Shown here: in pieces, positions 7,337 to 16,300 of the stretch | How positions within the stretch are numbered: the stretch's first letter is position 1 | Layout of the letters: every line of letters begins with the position of its first letter | Source of the DNA: Planctomycetota bacterium | Lineage (GTDB): Bacteria > Planctomycetota > Phycisphaerae > WQYP01 | DNA length: 23,184 bases | NCBI GenBank assembly: GCA_021798635.1 | Contig: JAJZGH010000044.1 | Coordinates: 1 to 23,184 of the forward strand | Direction of reading: 5' to 3' | Translations under genes and position numbers: made by a program | The notes under the pieces: generated by a model | What the model was told of the DNA's origin: nothing | Database searches by the model: none | What the model saw: the letters and a program-made list of their open reading frames with translations, nothing else

Positions 7337-7365
7337 ATAATGATTCCGGTTCGACTTTTTTGCAA
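7337..7365 (-). promoter_or_regulatory. Candidate pnt operon promoter
   Basis: On the minus strand, TTGCAA (7365-7360), a 17-base spacer and CATTAT (7342-7337). Each box matches the sigma-70 consensus at four of six positions. The start point would fall about 20 bases before ATG 7310, which fits the chosen pntAA start. Confidence 0.35.
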
Positions 7366-7404
7366 GCCAGCGTAGCGGCCATCTGTGATAGGGCCGTCAT
7401 TAAC

Positions 7405-8190
7405 TTAACGCAGATCGGTCCACACAATAGATTCCGCAGAATTCTCGCGGCTGGTCCGCAGCGTCAGCATCATCACCTGCGGCGGACAGAACAGCCGCAA
7501 ACGCAGTCCCGCCTTGCCGATGCCGCGATTCACGATTAACCAGGTATCGGCAATGCGATTTAATCCTGTGCACAGATTCGGCGGAAGCACATCATGCCCG
7601 ATGATCGGACTGCCGTCCGGGTAGCATATCTGCCCGCCATGGGTATGGCCGGCCAGGCAAACATCCACGCCGGCGGCGGCAGCGGAATGGATAAGATCCG
7701 GATAATGCAGCAACATAAGCTTAAAATCGGTGCCCAGCACGTTCTGCAGGGCCGCGGGAATATCGGTGTCGCTGCGCCGATGCTGGGCGATGCCAATCAG
7801 GGCCAGGCGTTGTCCGGAGCGTTCAATAATCACCGACTCATTGACCAGCATCACCGCCCCTCCAGCCGCCAGTGCCGGCCCAAGCTCAAGCGAATCATGA
7901 TTACCGAGAATAAAGTATGTTCCAAGCGGGGCATGAATAGCGGAAATCAGTCGCTGAACATTGGGCAGGCTCTTTTTCCATTTCCAACTGCGGTGCCCCA
8001 GATCACCGGTGATGACCGCCAGATCGGGTTTCAGCGGCGCAATATGATCGCTCCATTGCTGCAACTCGGCGGTCCATTTTGTAATGTGCAGATCAGAAAG
8101 ATGCAAAATACGTATGCCGTCAAACGCTTCGGGCAAGCGGTCCAGTGCCAGTTCAAGATGTTCCACTTCAGCCAAAGTCGCACCCCGCAA
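7405..8190 (-). CDS. YkuE-like metallophosphoesterase
   Basis: A protein of about 261 residues with the full calcineurin-like dimetal signature: DLH (33-35), TGD (61-63), GNHD (96-99), LHYPD (His162) and AGHTHGGQ (180-187). The order and spacing fit the YkuE/LpxG-related group of phosphoesterases, which act on phospholipid-type or other phosphodiester substrates; the real substrate is unknown. Unlike many YkuE proteins it has no N-terminal membrane helix or Tat signal, so it is probably cytosolic or peripheral. The start is unclear. TTG 8190 is the first possible codon after an in-frame stop and has poor ribosome-site spacing. A GTG at 8166 is an alternative. The better ribosome site (GGAG) serves an out-of-frame ATG at 8200 (see findings). 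Confidence 0.88.
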   Translation of the reverse strand: MRGATLAEVEHLELALDRLPEAFDGIRILHLSDLHITKWTAELQQWSDHIAPLKPDLAVITGDLGHRSWKWKKSLPNVQRLISAIHAPLGTYFILGNHDSLELGPALAAGGAVMLVNESVIIERSGQRLALIGIAQHRRSDTDIPAALQNVLGTDFKLMLLHYPDLIHSAAAAGVDVCLAGHTHGGQICYPDGSPIIGHDVLPPNLCTGLNRIADTWLIVNRGIGKAGLRLRLFCPPQVMMLTLRTSRENSAESIVWTDLR

Positions 8191-8235
8191 CGCTGCGCAT
8201 TATTCTCCGGAAACCATTTCCAGTAACTATAGATT

Positions 8236-8263
8236 CTATACCGCCAATGTGTTGGCGGTATAG
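8236..8263. other. 12-bp perfect palindrome with TGTG loop
   Basis: Arms 8236-8247 (CTATACCGCCAA) and 8252-8263 (TTGGCGGTATAG) are fully complementary. The element lies 32 bases beyond the VOC gene stop and 45 bases before the phosphoesterase start, both genes on the minus strand. It could end VOC transcription, although no T-run follows, or be a dimeric regulator's operator for the phosphoesterase gene. Confidence 0.5.
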
Positions 8264-8295
8264 TCAACAACTTGGACGGCTCTCGAAATGATGGA

Positions 8296-8703
8296 TTAGC
8301 TCAGCAGTGGCCCGCGCATCCCGGCGGGCATGGGCTGGGGCCATTGCGTAGGCCACGCTTGGTTAATTTCCGCTATTTCAATGTAGTTGTTATCCGGATC
8401 AAAAATGATAAATCGCCGCACCCCCCGATACTCCCGATCCGGTCTGCAGGGCACGCTCCGCGATTCCAGATATTTACGAGCCAGTTCCAAGTCCGCCACC
8501 TGCAGGCAAAGATGTTCTGTGGTTCGCGGCGGCAACGGATTCGCGTGCGTCAGGTGAATCTGTTGGTCCCCTACCGCGTACCACGTGCCTTGAAAATCAA
8601 ACCAATCCGGCCGTGGAACTTCCATCAAGCCCAGAATTTCGGAGTAAAATTTCCGCGATTGAGCTACATTGGAGACCCACAGCGTGACATGTTGAATAGC
8701 CAT
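8296..8703 (-). CDS. VOC (glyoxalase/bleomycin-resistance fold) protein
   Basis: ATG 8703 gives 135 residues starting MAIQHVTLWVSNVAQSRKFYSEILGL, the classic first beta-alpha unit of a VOC domain. The second half-motif is EHLCLQVADLELARKYL, and the fold closes with FIIFDPDNNYIEIAE. The likely metal ligands are His5, the His of QIHLTH, the His of TEHLCL and a Glu of YIEIAE. The family includes glyoxalase I, fosfomycin-resistance enzymes and dioxygenases; nothing here decides which. An in-frame ATG at 8748 would add 15 non-conserved residues. The GGGGA stretch about nine bases before 8703 weakly favours the shorter form. It stands alone, although it may follow nth in one transcript (38 bases between nth stop and ATG 8748). 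Confidence 0.85.
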   Translation of the reverse strand: MAIQHVTLWVSNVAQSRKFYSEILGLMEVPRPDWFDFQGTWYAVGDQQIHLTHANPLPPRTTEHLCLQVADLELARKYLESRSVPCRPDREYRGVRRFIIFDPDNNYIEIAEINQAWPTQWPQPMPAGMRGPLLS

Positions 8704-8785
8704 GGCACCGATTCCCCGCCGTTCGACTGGCCCTGATTTTTCTAGCATCTACTACTCTGCTTTCATACTATCAGCATCGCTTTAA

Positions 8786-9511
8786 TTAACTCTTTCTCCC
8801 GGCCGGTTGGCTCTGCCGGGCCGCTTGAAACGCCGAGGGACACAATCCGGCCAATTGGCATCTTTCACACGCGGGCTTACGCGCGGCACACACCGCTCGC
8901 CCATGCGCAATAAGCAGATGGGAAACAAGCGTCCAGTCGCTTTGGGGAATTAGTGACATCAGATCTGTCTCCACTTTTTCCGGGTCATCATGCTGCGACA
9001 ATCCCAAACGCCGTGCCAGACGTCCCACATGCGTATCGACCACCACACCAATCTGCTTGCCAAACGCATTGCCCAAAACCACATTGGCGGTTTTGCGCCC
9101 CACGCCCCGAAAAGCCGTAAGCTCTTCCATGGAATTTGGCACCTGCCCGCCATGAGCTTCGACAAGCTGCCGAGCCGTATGCTGAATAGACTTAGCCTTC
9201 GCCCGAAAAAACCCGGTGCTTTTAATAATGTCTTCAATATGAGAAATATCCGCAGCAGCCAATGAGGCGGCATCGGGAAATCGCCTGAAAAGTATCGGCG
9301 TAACCATATTGACGCGCACATCCGTGCACTGCGCGGAAAGTATCGTGGCGACCAGCAACTCCAAAGGGGACTGATGAACCAAAGCGCAATGCGCATCAGG
9401 GTACATTTTTTTCAATAAGGCCAGAATCTGATCACAGCGCTTTCGCCGGGCCGCAGCGGTTTCCCGGAACTTTTTTTTTAGGCCGTCCCTTTTTATCATG
9501 AAAGCGTCCAT
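8786..9511 (-). CDS. nth: Endonuclease III (DNA glycosylase/AP lyase)
   Basis: A base-excision repair enzyme that removes oxidised pyrimidines and cleaves the abasic site. With ATG 9511 it has 241 residues. Motifs are LVATILSAQCTD (53-64), the helix-hairpin-helix AFRGVGRKTA (133-142) with catalytic Lys140, VDTHVGRLARRLGL with catalytic Asp159, and the [4Fe-4S] loop C208-x6-C215-x2-C218-x5-C224. The usual LPGVG of the hairpin reads FRGVG, a mild deviation. An in-frame ATG at 9661 would add 50 atypical Arg/Ala-rich residues and overlap a good -10 box. ATG 9499 is a close alternative. It is divergent from addB, so two DNA repair units share this intergenic region. Confidence 0.93.
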   Translation of the reverse strand: MDAFMIKRDGLKKKFRETAAARRKRCDQILALLKKMYPDAHCALVHQSPLELLVATILSAQCTDVRVNMVTPILFRRFPDAASLAAADISHIEDIIKSTGFFRAKAKSIQHTARQLVEAHGGQVPNSMEELTAFRGVGRKTANVVLGNAFGKQIGVVVDTHVGRLARRLGLSQHDDPEKVETDLMSLIPQSDWTLVSHLLIAHGRAVCAARKPACERCQLAGLCPSAFQAARQSQPAGRKS

Positions 9512-9643
9512 TCCACCGCGATTTTTCGATTCTTTCGCACGCCTGCTTGCGCGGCAACATGCGCCAGCTTTTTGCCCCAAGGCCGCAAACACGCCGCAGC
9601 CAGTTAGCTTTTGGGCATCCGACGCATGGGAGCGTGAGAAAGC

Positions 9644-9649
9644 ATTATA
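9644..9649 (-). promoter_or_regulatory. Candidate -10 box for nth
   Basis: A perfect TATAAT on the minus strand (9649-9644), about 130 bases upstream of the chosen nth start. No good -35 box is visible at 16-18 bases, so it is only a possible promoter. The region 9512-9766 holds no other gene I can support. Confidence 0.25.
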
Positions 9650-9766
9650 GAATTTATCCACATTCTTTGCATATCGCCGATGTATGTCGCAATCCTGAAC
9701 TCTTGCATTGGCGGGCGATTGCGTCTATGTTCACGGGTTGTTAAGGGGACGTTACGAGAAAGCTTT

Positions 9767-12700
9767 ATGGCGGTTCAATTTGTGATGGGTCGTGCGGGAA
9801 CGGGCAAGACGCGATTTTGCGTGGATGCACTTTCTGCCGCTTCGCACGCGGATCCGCTGGGGCCGCTGTTGCTGTGGGTTGTGCCGGAGCAGGGAACATT
9901 CATGTCCGAGCAACGGCTCGTTGCCAGTGCATCGCTGGCGGGAAGTTTCCGTATTCGGGTGGTGGGATTTCGGCGACTGTGCCGATTTCTTGCTGAGGAA
10001 CTGCATCTACCCCTGGGGCCGGAACTCTCCCCGATAGGCCGGCAATTGTTACTGGCACGGGCGGTGCAGCGATGTCGGGGAAATCTGATCGCCTATCATC
10101 AGGTAGCGCATCTGCCGGGGTTTCTGGCAACTCTGGATCGCACGCTTAGGGAAATTATGCAAGCCGGGCAAAGTTCCCAGGATCTGCGTGCGGCTGCCGA
10201 GAGAATGCGGTCCGGTGCTACGCAACGTAGCGATCATATTGGAGCCGGCGTACTGGCGGATAAACTTCAGGATTTGGCATGGTTGCTGGAAAGCTGGGAC
10301 AGCGTCCGGCCGGTCGGGGCCATTGATGCCGACATGCTTCCAGGGATTATTGAAAATGCTCTGGTGAACGACCGCCGGTTACATAATATACGTATATATG
10401 TTGATGCATTCAGTTCCATGAGCGTGATGGAAATCCGACTTTTATCGCTGCTGGCCAAATCCGTGCAGGGGATGTCCATAACGCTGCTGGGCGATCCGGC
10501 CAGCCCGGTTTTTACCAATCCGGCTGCTGTCCCGGAACCGCTGGGCGTATTCCGCCGCACGGAACGGTTGTTTCAACGACTGATGCGGCAATTTCAGTTA
10601 TCCGGTGTAGTCGTGGAAAAGCCCATATTTTTGCGCACGCCCCACCGCTTTGCCCGCGCGGGTGCCCTGGTCCATCTGGAATCGCAATTGTTTACCAGCC
10701 GACAGCACCGAACACCGCCCGTTTCTTCCCAAAACGCCGTGACCTTGCTTTCCTGTGCGTCCCCGGAAGAGGAAGTACTTTGCGCGGGCCGAAAAATACG
10801 ATTGCTGGCCGCCGGAGGAATGCGTTACCGGGAAATCGGGGTCGTTGTCAGCGATTTAGGCCGGTATGAGAAGTTGATCAATACCATCTTTCCAAGCCTG
10901 GATATTCCCTATTTTCTCGATGAGCGCCAAAGTCTGAAATTTCATCCGCTGATCGAATTTTTGCAGGCTCTGGCCGCGCTGATTCAGAATAATTTTGCCC
11001 GTCGAGACTTACTATCACTGGTAAAAACCTCTCTGACCGGCATCACCCGTTCCGATGCGTACAATCTCGAGAACTATTTGCTGGCGCACGGCATTGAGCG
11101 CGACACGCTCAAATCCGATTGGACCTGGGAACAATTGCCGACCGAAAACGACGGCAACCGGCCAACGGCGATGGAAGCGGAAATCCTGAATTCGGTCAAC
11201 GCGGCGCGAAATAAATTGCACCGCGCCCTGGAGCCTTGGATCACGCTGCATTCCGATCCGCAACAATCAAGACCCGTTGCCCAATACGCCCAAGCCATCA
11301 TAACACTACTTGGCTCCATGCGGGTCGCGCCAATCATGGAACAGTGGATTGCGCAGGCCACCGCTCAGGGCGCTATTGAACAAGCGCAGATTCACCAGCA
11401 AGTCTGGTCCCAATGCAGCGAGATGCTCCAGGAAATGACCCGGGTAAAACTGGAACACACCCAAACGTCATCGGAATTCTTCGAATTATTGCAAACCGTG
11501 CTGGAAAATTTAACCCTGGGGCTTATTCCACCAGCGGTGGATCAGATCCTGATAAGTTCCGCACAGCGGTCCCGTCATCCGGAACTAAAAGTCGTGTTGA
11601 TCATGGGGGCATTGGAAACGCTGATGCCAAAAGCCGCTGCGGAAGACAGCATGATTAACGATGCCGATCGACGCCGACTTGAGCCGATCTTCGGTGATGC
11701 TCTGAATGCCGATACATCGCAAGATTTTATAGAAGCCGCATTTTTTGATTATGTCGCCATGACGCGTCCCAGCGAGCAATTACTAATCAGTTATCCCGCC
11801 GCCGATGCCGAAGGGCGAAAGACCGCCCCAAGTGTCTACATAGCCCGATTGCGCGATCTGTTTACGGATGTCCACATTCAACAGCTTGAATCCACCGATA
11901 TCCACTGGCCGGATTTTTCCGCGCTCGACGAGTTGATCCGCTGGGTTCTCCTGGCCAGGGAGGATGTCGGTCTGGGGCGATCTCAGCGGGCGAATGGGCT
12001 TTCAGCCGAAGCGGCGCAACAGTGGCTTAATGCACAGACCGACCCGGCCATTGCTCAACGCTGGCACCATGCACTGGATTCAAAGAAGCGGCGGCATATT
12101 GCACCTCTGCCGCGGGACCTGGGCCGATTCGCGTGCGGCCCGGCCACAATAAGTGTAAGCGAATTGGAAACCTACGCGGCGTGCCCCCTGCAGCATTTTT
12201 ACAGCTACACCCTGCGTTTGCGGGCGCGGCCTGAATGGCAAATCGATGCGCGCAGTCTTGGCCTGATGTACCATCATGCTCTGGATCTCTTTTACCGTGC
12301 GGTCATTAACGGCTCGCTGGCGTGGCCGGACTGTGAACGAGCCGATTTTGAAAAAGCGCTGACCAAGGCAATTGCGGAAAGTACTGAAAATCTTTCCGCT
12401 CATGCCATTGCCGATGCGTTGGAGATCCAGGCCATTGTCAAACCTTTACATCGGCAACTGGCGGTTATTCTTGAGGCACAACGCCGGGCCGCACAGGGCA
12501 ATAACTTCCGCCCCGCCGCAACGGAATTGCGGTTTGGCAGTTTTTCCAATCGTGAGTCAGCCGCCGGGGATTCAGCCGCGCCGGCACTCCCGGCGGTCAC
12601 ATTAGATCCCGCCAATGGGTCGCTGGAACTGCGCGGCAAAATTGACCGCGTGGATCTTGACCCAGCCGGAAATGCCATGCTTGTTGATTACAAGTCCGGA

Positions 12701-13309
12701 GGAAAGAAATTCAATCTGGGAAAATTTGTGCACGGCCTGGATTTACAATTAGTGGCCTACCTGCTGGCCGTGCGTAATGCCACCCTCAACGGCGTGGGCC
12801 CGCTGCATCCGATCGGTGCATTTTATTATCCTTTGCGCCCGGCGGAAATTCCGGTTCACCCTGCCCCCGGCGAAGAGCCGCTGAATGCAAACGATCCGGC
12901 ATACTATAAAACATGCAAACCGGACGGCCCGTTTGATAACCTGGCCATTCCATCATTGGATTCACGGGTCCAAAGCGGAACTTCCAGCGACTGGTTCAAG
13001 ATAGCGCTGAAACAAGACGGCATGCCTCATGCCGGTAGAAACGATGGATTGAATCATCCCTTATTTTCCGCGATGCTGGAATCGGGGTTAACAACCATGC
13101 GATCCATAACCCGGTGCATGGAGGATGGAAACATCGCCCCCTCGCCTTATAAGACCGGAAAGTTAATCCCCTGTTCCACCTGTGAATACAAAAGCATTTG
13201 CCCATTTCCACGCCAGGGCGGTCCATTCCGCAACGTGGATACGAACCATGACAACGCAATAAAAGTTTTGACTGCCATGGCCCAACCCGCAAGCGCGGAG
13301 GCCCAATGA
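9767..13309 (+). CDS. addB: ATP-dependent helicase/nuclease subunit B
   Basis: The second subunit of the AddAB double-strand-break resection complex. ATG 9767 gives 1180 residues starting MAVQFVMGRAGTGKTRF, like AddB of Bacillus (a GRSGSGKT-type Walker A at the extreme N-terminus; here residues 8-15). VVPEQGTFMSEQRL also matches the AddB start region. The C-terminus carries a RecB-type nuclease: GKIDRVDL, then LVDYKSG with Asp974 and Lys976. The iron-sulfur cysteines are C806 (AACPLQHFYSY) and C1136-x2-C1139-x5-C1145 (CSTCEYKSIC), the arrangement that locks the nuclease domain in AddB. The start at 9680 in the same frame adds 29 unlikely residues. The stop overlaps the addA start by four bases (ATGA), implying translational coupling. 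Confidence 0.93.
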   Translation: MAVQFVMGRAGTGKTRFCVDALSAASHADPLGPLLLWVVPEQGTFMSEQRLVASASLAGSFRIRVVGFRRLCRFLAEELHLPLGPELSPIGRQLLLARAVQRCRGNLIAYHQVAHLPGFLATLDRTLREIMQAGQSSQDLRAAAERMRSGATQRSDHIGAGVLADKLQDLAWLLESWDSVRPVGAIDADMLPGIIENALVNDRRLHNIRIYVDAFSSMSVMEIRLLSLLAKSVQGMSITLLGDPASPVFTNPAAVPEPLGVFRRTERLFQRLMRQFQLSGVVVEKPIFLRTPHRFARAGALVHLESQLFTSRQHRTPPVSSQNAVTLLSCASPEEEVLCAGRKIRLLAAGGMRYREIGVVVSDLGRYEKLINTIFPSLDIPYFLDERQSLKFHPLIEFLQALAALIQNNFARRDLLSLVKTSLTGITRSDAYNLENYLLAHGIERDTLKSDWTWEQLPTENDGNRPTAMEAEILNSVNAARNKLHRALEPWITLHSDPQQSRPVAQYAQAIITLLGSMRVAPIMEQWIAQATAQGAIEQAQIHQQVWSQCSEMLQEMTRVKLEHTQTSSEFFELLQTVLENLTLGLIPPAVDQILISSAQRSRHPELKVVLIMGALETLMPKAAAEDSMINDADRRRLEPIFGDALNADTSQDFIEAAFFDYVAMTRPSEQLLISYPAADAEGRKTAPSVYIARLRDLFTDVHIQQLESTDIHWPDFSALDELIRWVLLAREDVGLGRSQRANGLSAEAAQQWLNAQTDPAIAQRWHHALDSKKRRHIAPLPRDLGRFACGPATISVSELETYAACPLQHFYSYTLRLRARPEWQIDARSLGLMYHHALDLFYRAVINGSLAWPDCERADFEKALTKAIAESTENLSAHAIADALEIQAIVKPLHRQLAVILEAQRRAAQGNNFRPAATELRFGSFSNRESAAGDSAAPALPAVTLDPANGSLELRGKIDRVDLDPAGNAMLVDYKSGGKKFNLGKFVHGLDLQLVAYLLAVRNATLNGVGPLHPIGAFYYPLRPAEIPVHPAPGEEPLNANDPAYYKTCKPDGPFDNLAIPSLDSRVQSGTSSDWFKIALKQDGMPHAGRNDGLNHPLFSAMLESGLTTMRSITRCMEDGNIAPSPYKTGKLIPCSTCEYKSICPFPRQGGPFRNVDTNHDNAIKVLTAMAQPASAEAQ

Positions 13310-16300
13310 ACGATCCCATCCATGCGACCAATCAAACGCAGACTCTTTCGTTCACCGCCGCGCAGCGATGCGCCATCGCCCATCGCCGCGGAGAAATGGT
13401 GGTGCTGGCCGGGGCTGGATCAGGGAAAACGGCGACGCTGGCCCGGCGTTGCGCGGAACTTGTAACAGCTACCCCCGAAGGCTGCAATGTACGCGAACTT
13501 CTTGTGCTGACATTCACACGGGAAGCCGCTGATGAAATGCGCAGCCGCATTGCTCGTGTCCTGCGGGAGACAGCCGACGGCCAGACCGCCCCTGATCTTT
13601 TTCAACATCTGCATCAGCAGGCCGCTTCCGTGGACACGGCACAAATCAGCACGTTTCACGGCTTTTGCAATTGGGCGGCAAAAACCTGGTTTATGTTCTG
13701 CCGGGTTGATCCGAGATTTACCTTACTTAATGAGCATGAGTCCGCCATGCTCCAGACCGATGCGTTACAGGAGACAGCCCGACTCTTTATGGCATCCGAC
13801 CATCCGCAGCACAACAATTTTGTTGAAGTATTTGATTTGTACGCCGGCGCATCACCGGCAAAACTGGAAATGCTTATTATGCCAATTTTGCGGGTCATGC
13901 ATACCATTGTGGATCCTGAAGCGTGGTGCGCCAGGGCGGCCGGCAACGGGAGTGCTGAAATACAGGAAGTTCTTACCACTTTTATTCAACAGAAAGCACG
14001 TCGCTCGGAGGAACTTGCCCTCATGCTGGCGGCCGGTGCCGATGAAGCGCGACTCTTTCAAGCCGATGGCAAAAAGTTAATGTTCAGCGGTCTTACCGAG
14101 GCGGCAATGGCGGCTAAACAATCGGCTGAAGCATTAGACGCTGATGGTGCCGCCGGATGGACAAAGGCACGCAATTATTTGGCAAGCGTAACATTTGCTG
14201 CCCAGATTCGGCTGGGCGATGGTGATGATAAGTCGCAGGCGGAGCACTTCAGAGACGGAATGTACAAGCCTCTGAAAGAGGCGTTTACCCAACTGCGCAA
14301 CGAATTGGCCGGTTCGGATATTACGCAGTTGCAGGCGCTTGAAACCACCAGTCGCAAGCGTGTTGCCGCATTTCTGGCGTTTGCCAATGCCGTGCAGCAG
14401 CAGTATCAGCGGGCGAAGAAATGGCGACGCCAGTTGGATTATTCAGATCTGGAACGCACACTTCTGGCCGGCCTTTCAGAGCCGGGCAACCCGCTGCAAG
14501 CCCTGCTGCATCAGCGCTTTCGACATATTCTGGTCGATGAATATCAGGATATCAATCCCGTGCAGCAACGGCTTATTGAATTGCTCTATCGCGGGGAAGC
14601 CGGCTCGCGTGAATTAATGCCCGGCTCACTATTTGGCGTAGGGGATGTGCTGCAGAGCATTTACAGCTTTCGCGGGAGCGAGCCGAAAATACTCCATGAT
14701 ATGGCCGGCCATCTGACCACGGCCGGGCAGGGCGACAAAATTATTACCATGCGGGAGAATTACCGCACCGTGCCGGCATTGGTGGACGCGTTAAATGCAA
14801 TCATTGCACCGATGCTGCAAATGGTTCAGCAGGAGTCCCCGCCCACCGGAATTAATATGGCGGAACTTGCTGCACTGTATCATGGCCGCAAGCCGCCGGT
14901 ACCCCCCTGTTTTCCGGGAATACCCGTGGAACTACACGTTTTAACGGCGTCAAAGAATGATCCGCATGCCAACGCCGATGACGAGGACAACGGCAGCCCG
15001 GCGGATGCGAACGATGCATTCAACGAAATGCAGGCCGACGAACTGGAAGCCACCAGAATCGGCCAGCTTATTGTTCAAATGCTGCAAAGCTCACGCAAGG
15101 TCGGCCCGGAATTGCGCCCATTGGAATTGAAAGATATCGCCATACTTCTGCGCGCGCCCGGCCAGCGGGCACCGCATTATGTGCGGACACTGGGCGCTAT
15201 GGGCATTTTCGCTAACGCGGCCCTGACGACCGGCTTTTTTGAATCCAGTGAAGTGCTGGAGGTACTGGATATTTTGCGCGTGCTGGATAACCCGAAACAG
15301 GATATCGCGCTGGTGAGCGTGTTAATCGGGCCTATTGGCGGATGCACCATGGCGGACTTGGCCTATATCCGCAAAAATGTCCCGGACTCCATCCCGTTTC
15401 ATCAGGCGGTGACCGACTTCGGGCAGAAAAACCATACCGATGCCGCTGCGGCCGCACTGGCCGGGAAAATCACTCATACCATGGCCAAACTGGAACAGTG
15501 GCGATCAGCCATGCGCGCTGAAACACTGGTCAACGCCTTGTCCCGAATTATGCAGGAAGCCGGTTTGCTGAATCAGGCGGCCGCGATGGTCGGCGGTCGT
15601 CAGCGTCTGGCTAATTTACGTCTGCTGCAGCAGCGGGCGATGGAGTTTTCCGGTTTTGAATTACAGAGCCTGGCCCGATTCGTCAACTTTTTCGAGCGCT
15701 TGCGCGAAGAGCGAGACCTGGGTGAGGCGGCCCCGCCGGCCGGCAATGCGGTACGGATCATGTCCATCCATGGCAGTAAGGGACTGGAATTTCCCGTCGT
15801 TTTTGTGGCGGGTCTGGGAACGACATTTAATAAACGTGACCTTCAGCAGCAACTGCTGGTAGACCGGGACAAAGGCATTGGCCTTAAGATTCTGGATGCC
15901 AATGGCGTTCTGGTGCAGGATTCGCCGGGCCGCAGGGTGCTGGCCGAAGAGAAATTGGGAAAGCTTCTTCAGGAAGAGGCACGCTTACTTTATGTGGCGA
16001 TGACACGAGCCAGAGATCAACTGATCCTCATTGGAAGAATGCCGGAATCCGCCGTGGAGAAATGGTCGCAAATACGCTTGCCTGACGCCGCGAAAAAAAA
16101 GGAACGCTCCCCTGCATTAAAACCCGCCAATTGCCCATTGGCATGGCTGGGACCCATTTTCAGCCAATATGCGAACCGGCAACCTGCCAACGCAACCGGG
16201 CCGCTCCTGGCGCTGCATGTGGTGCCTGAGAGCACACTGAATTCTCCTGACACCCAGCGCCCCCATAGCCCTGCGCCAACCGACGCTGCCGGAAATGTTA

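Noticed and set aside
7311..7427. Upstream ATG for the alpha-1 transhydrogenase subunit
   Set aside because: It overlaps the phosphoesterase 3' end and adds a Cys-rich segment before the conserved start; a promoter and ribosome site fit ATG 7310.
9512..9661. 50-residue N-terminal extension of endonuclease III
   Set aside because: Atypical sequence, overlaps a TATAAT box, and is not part of the family's usual length.
14955..15030. Possible frameshift or fusion junction in addA (acidic low-complexity stretch)
   Set aside because: The frame stays open and all helicase motifs are in order on either side, so it is an ordinary flexible linker.
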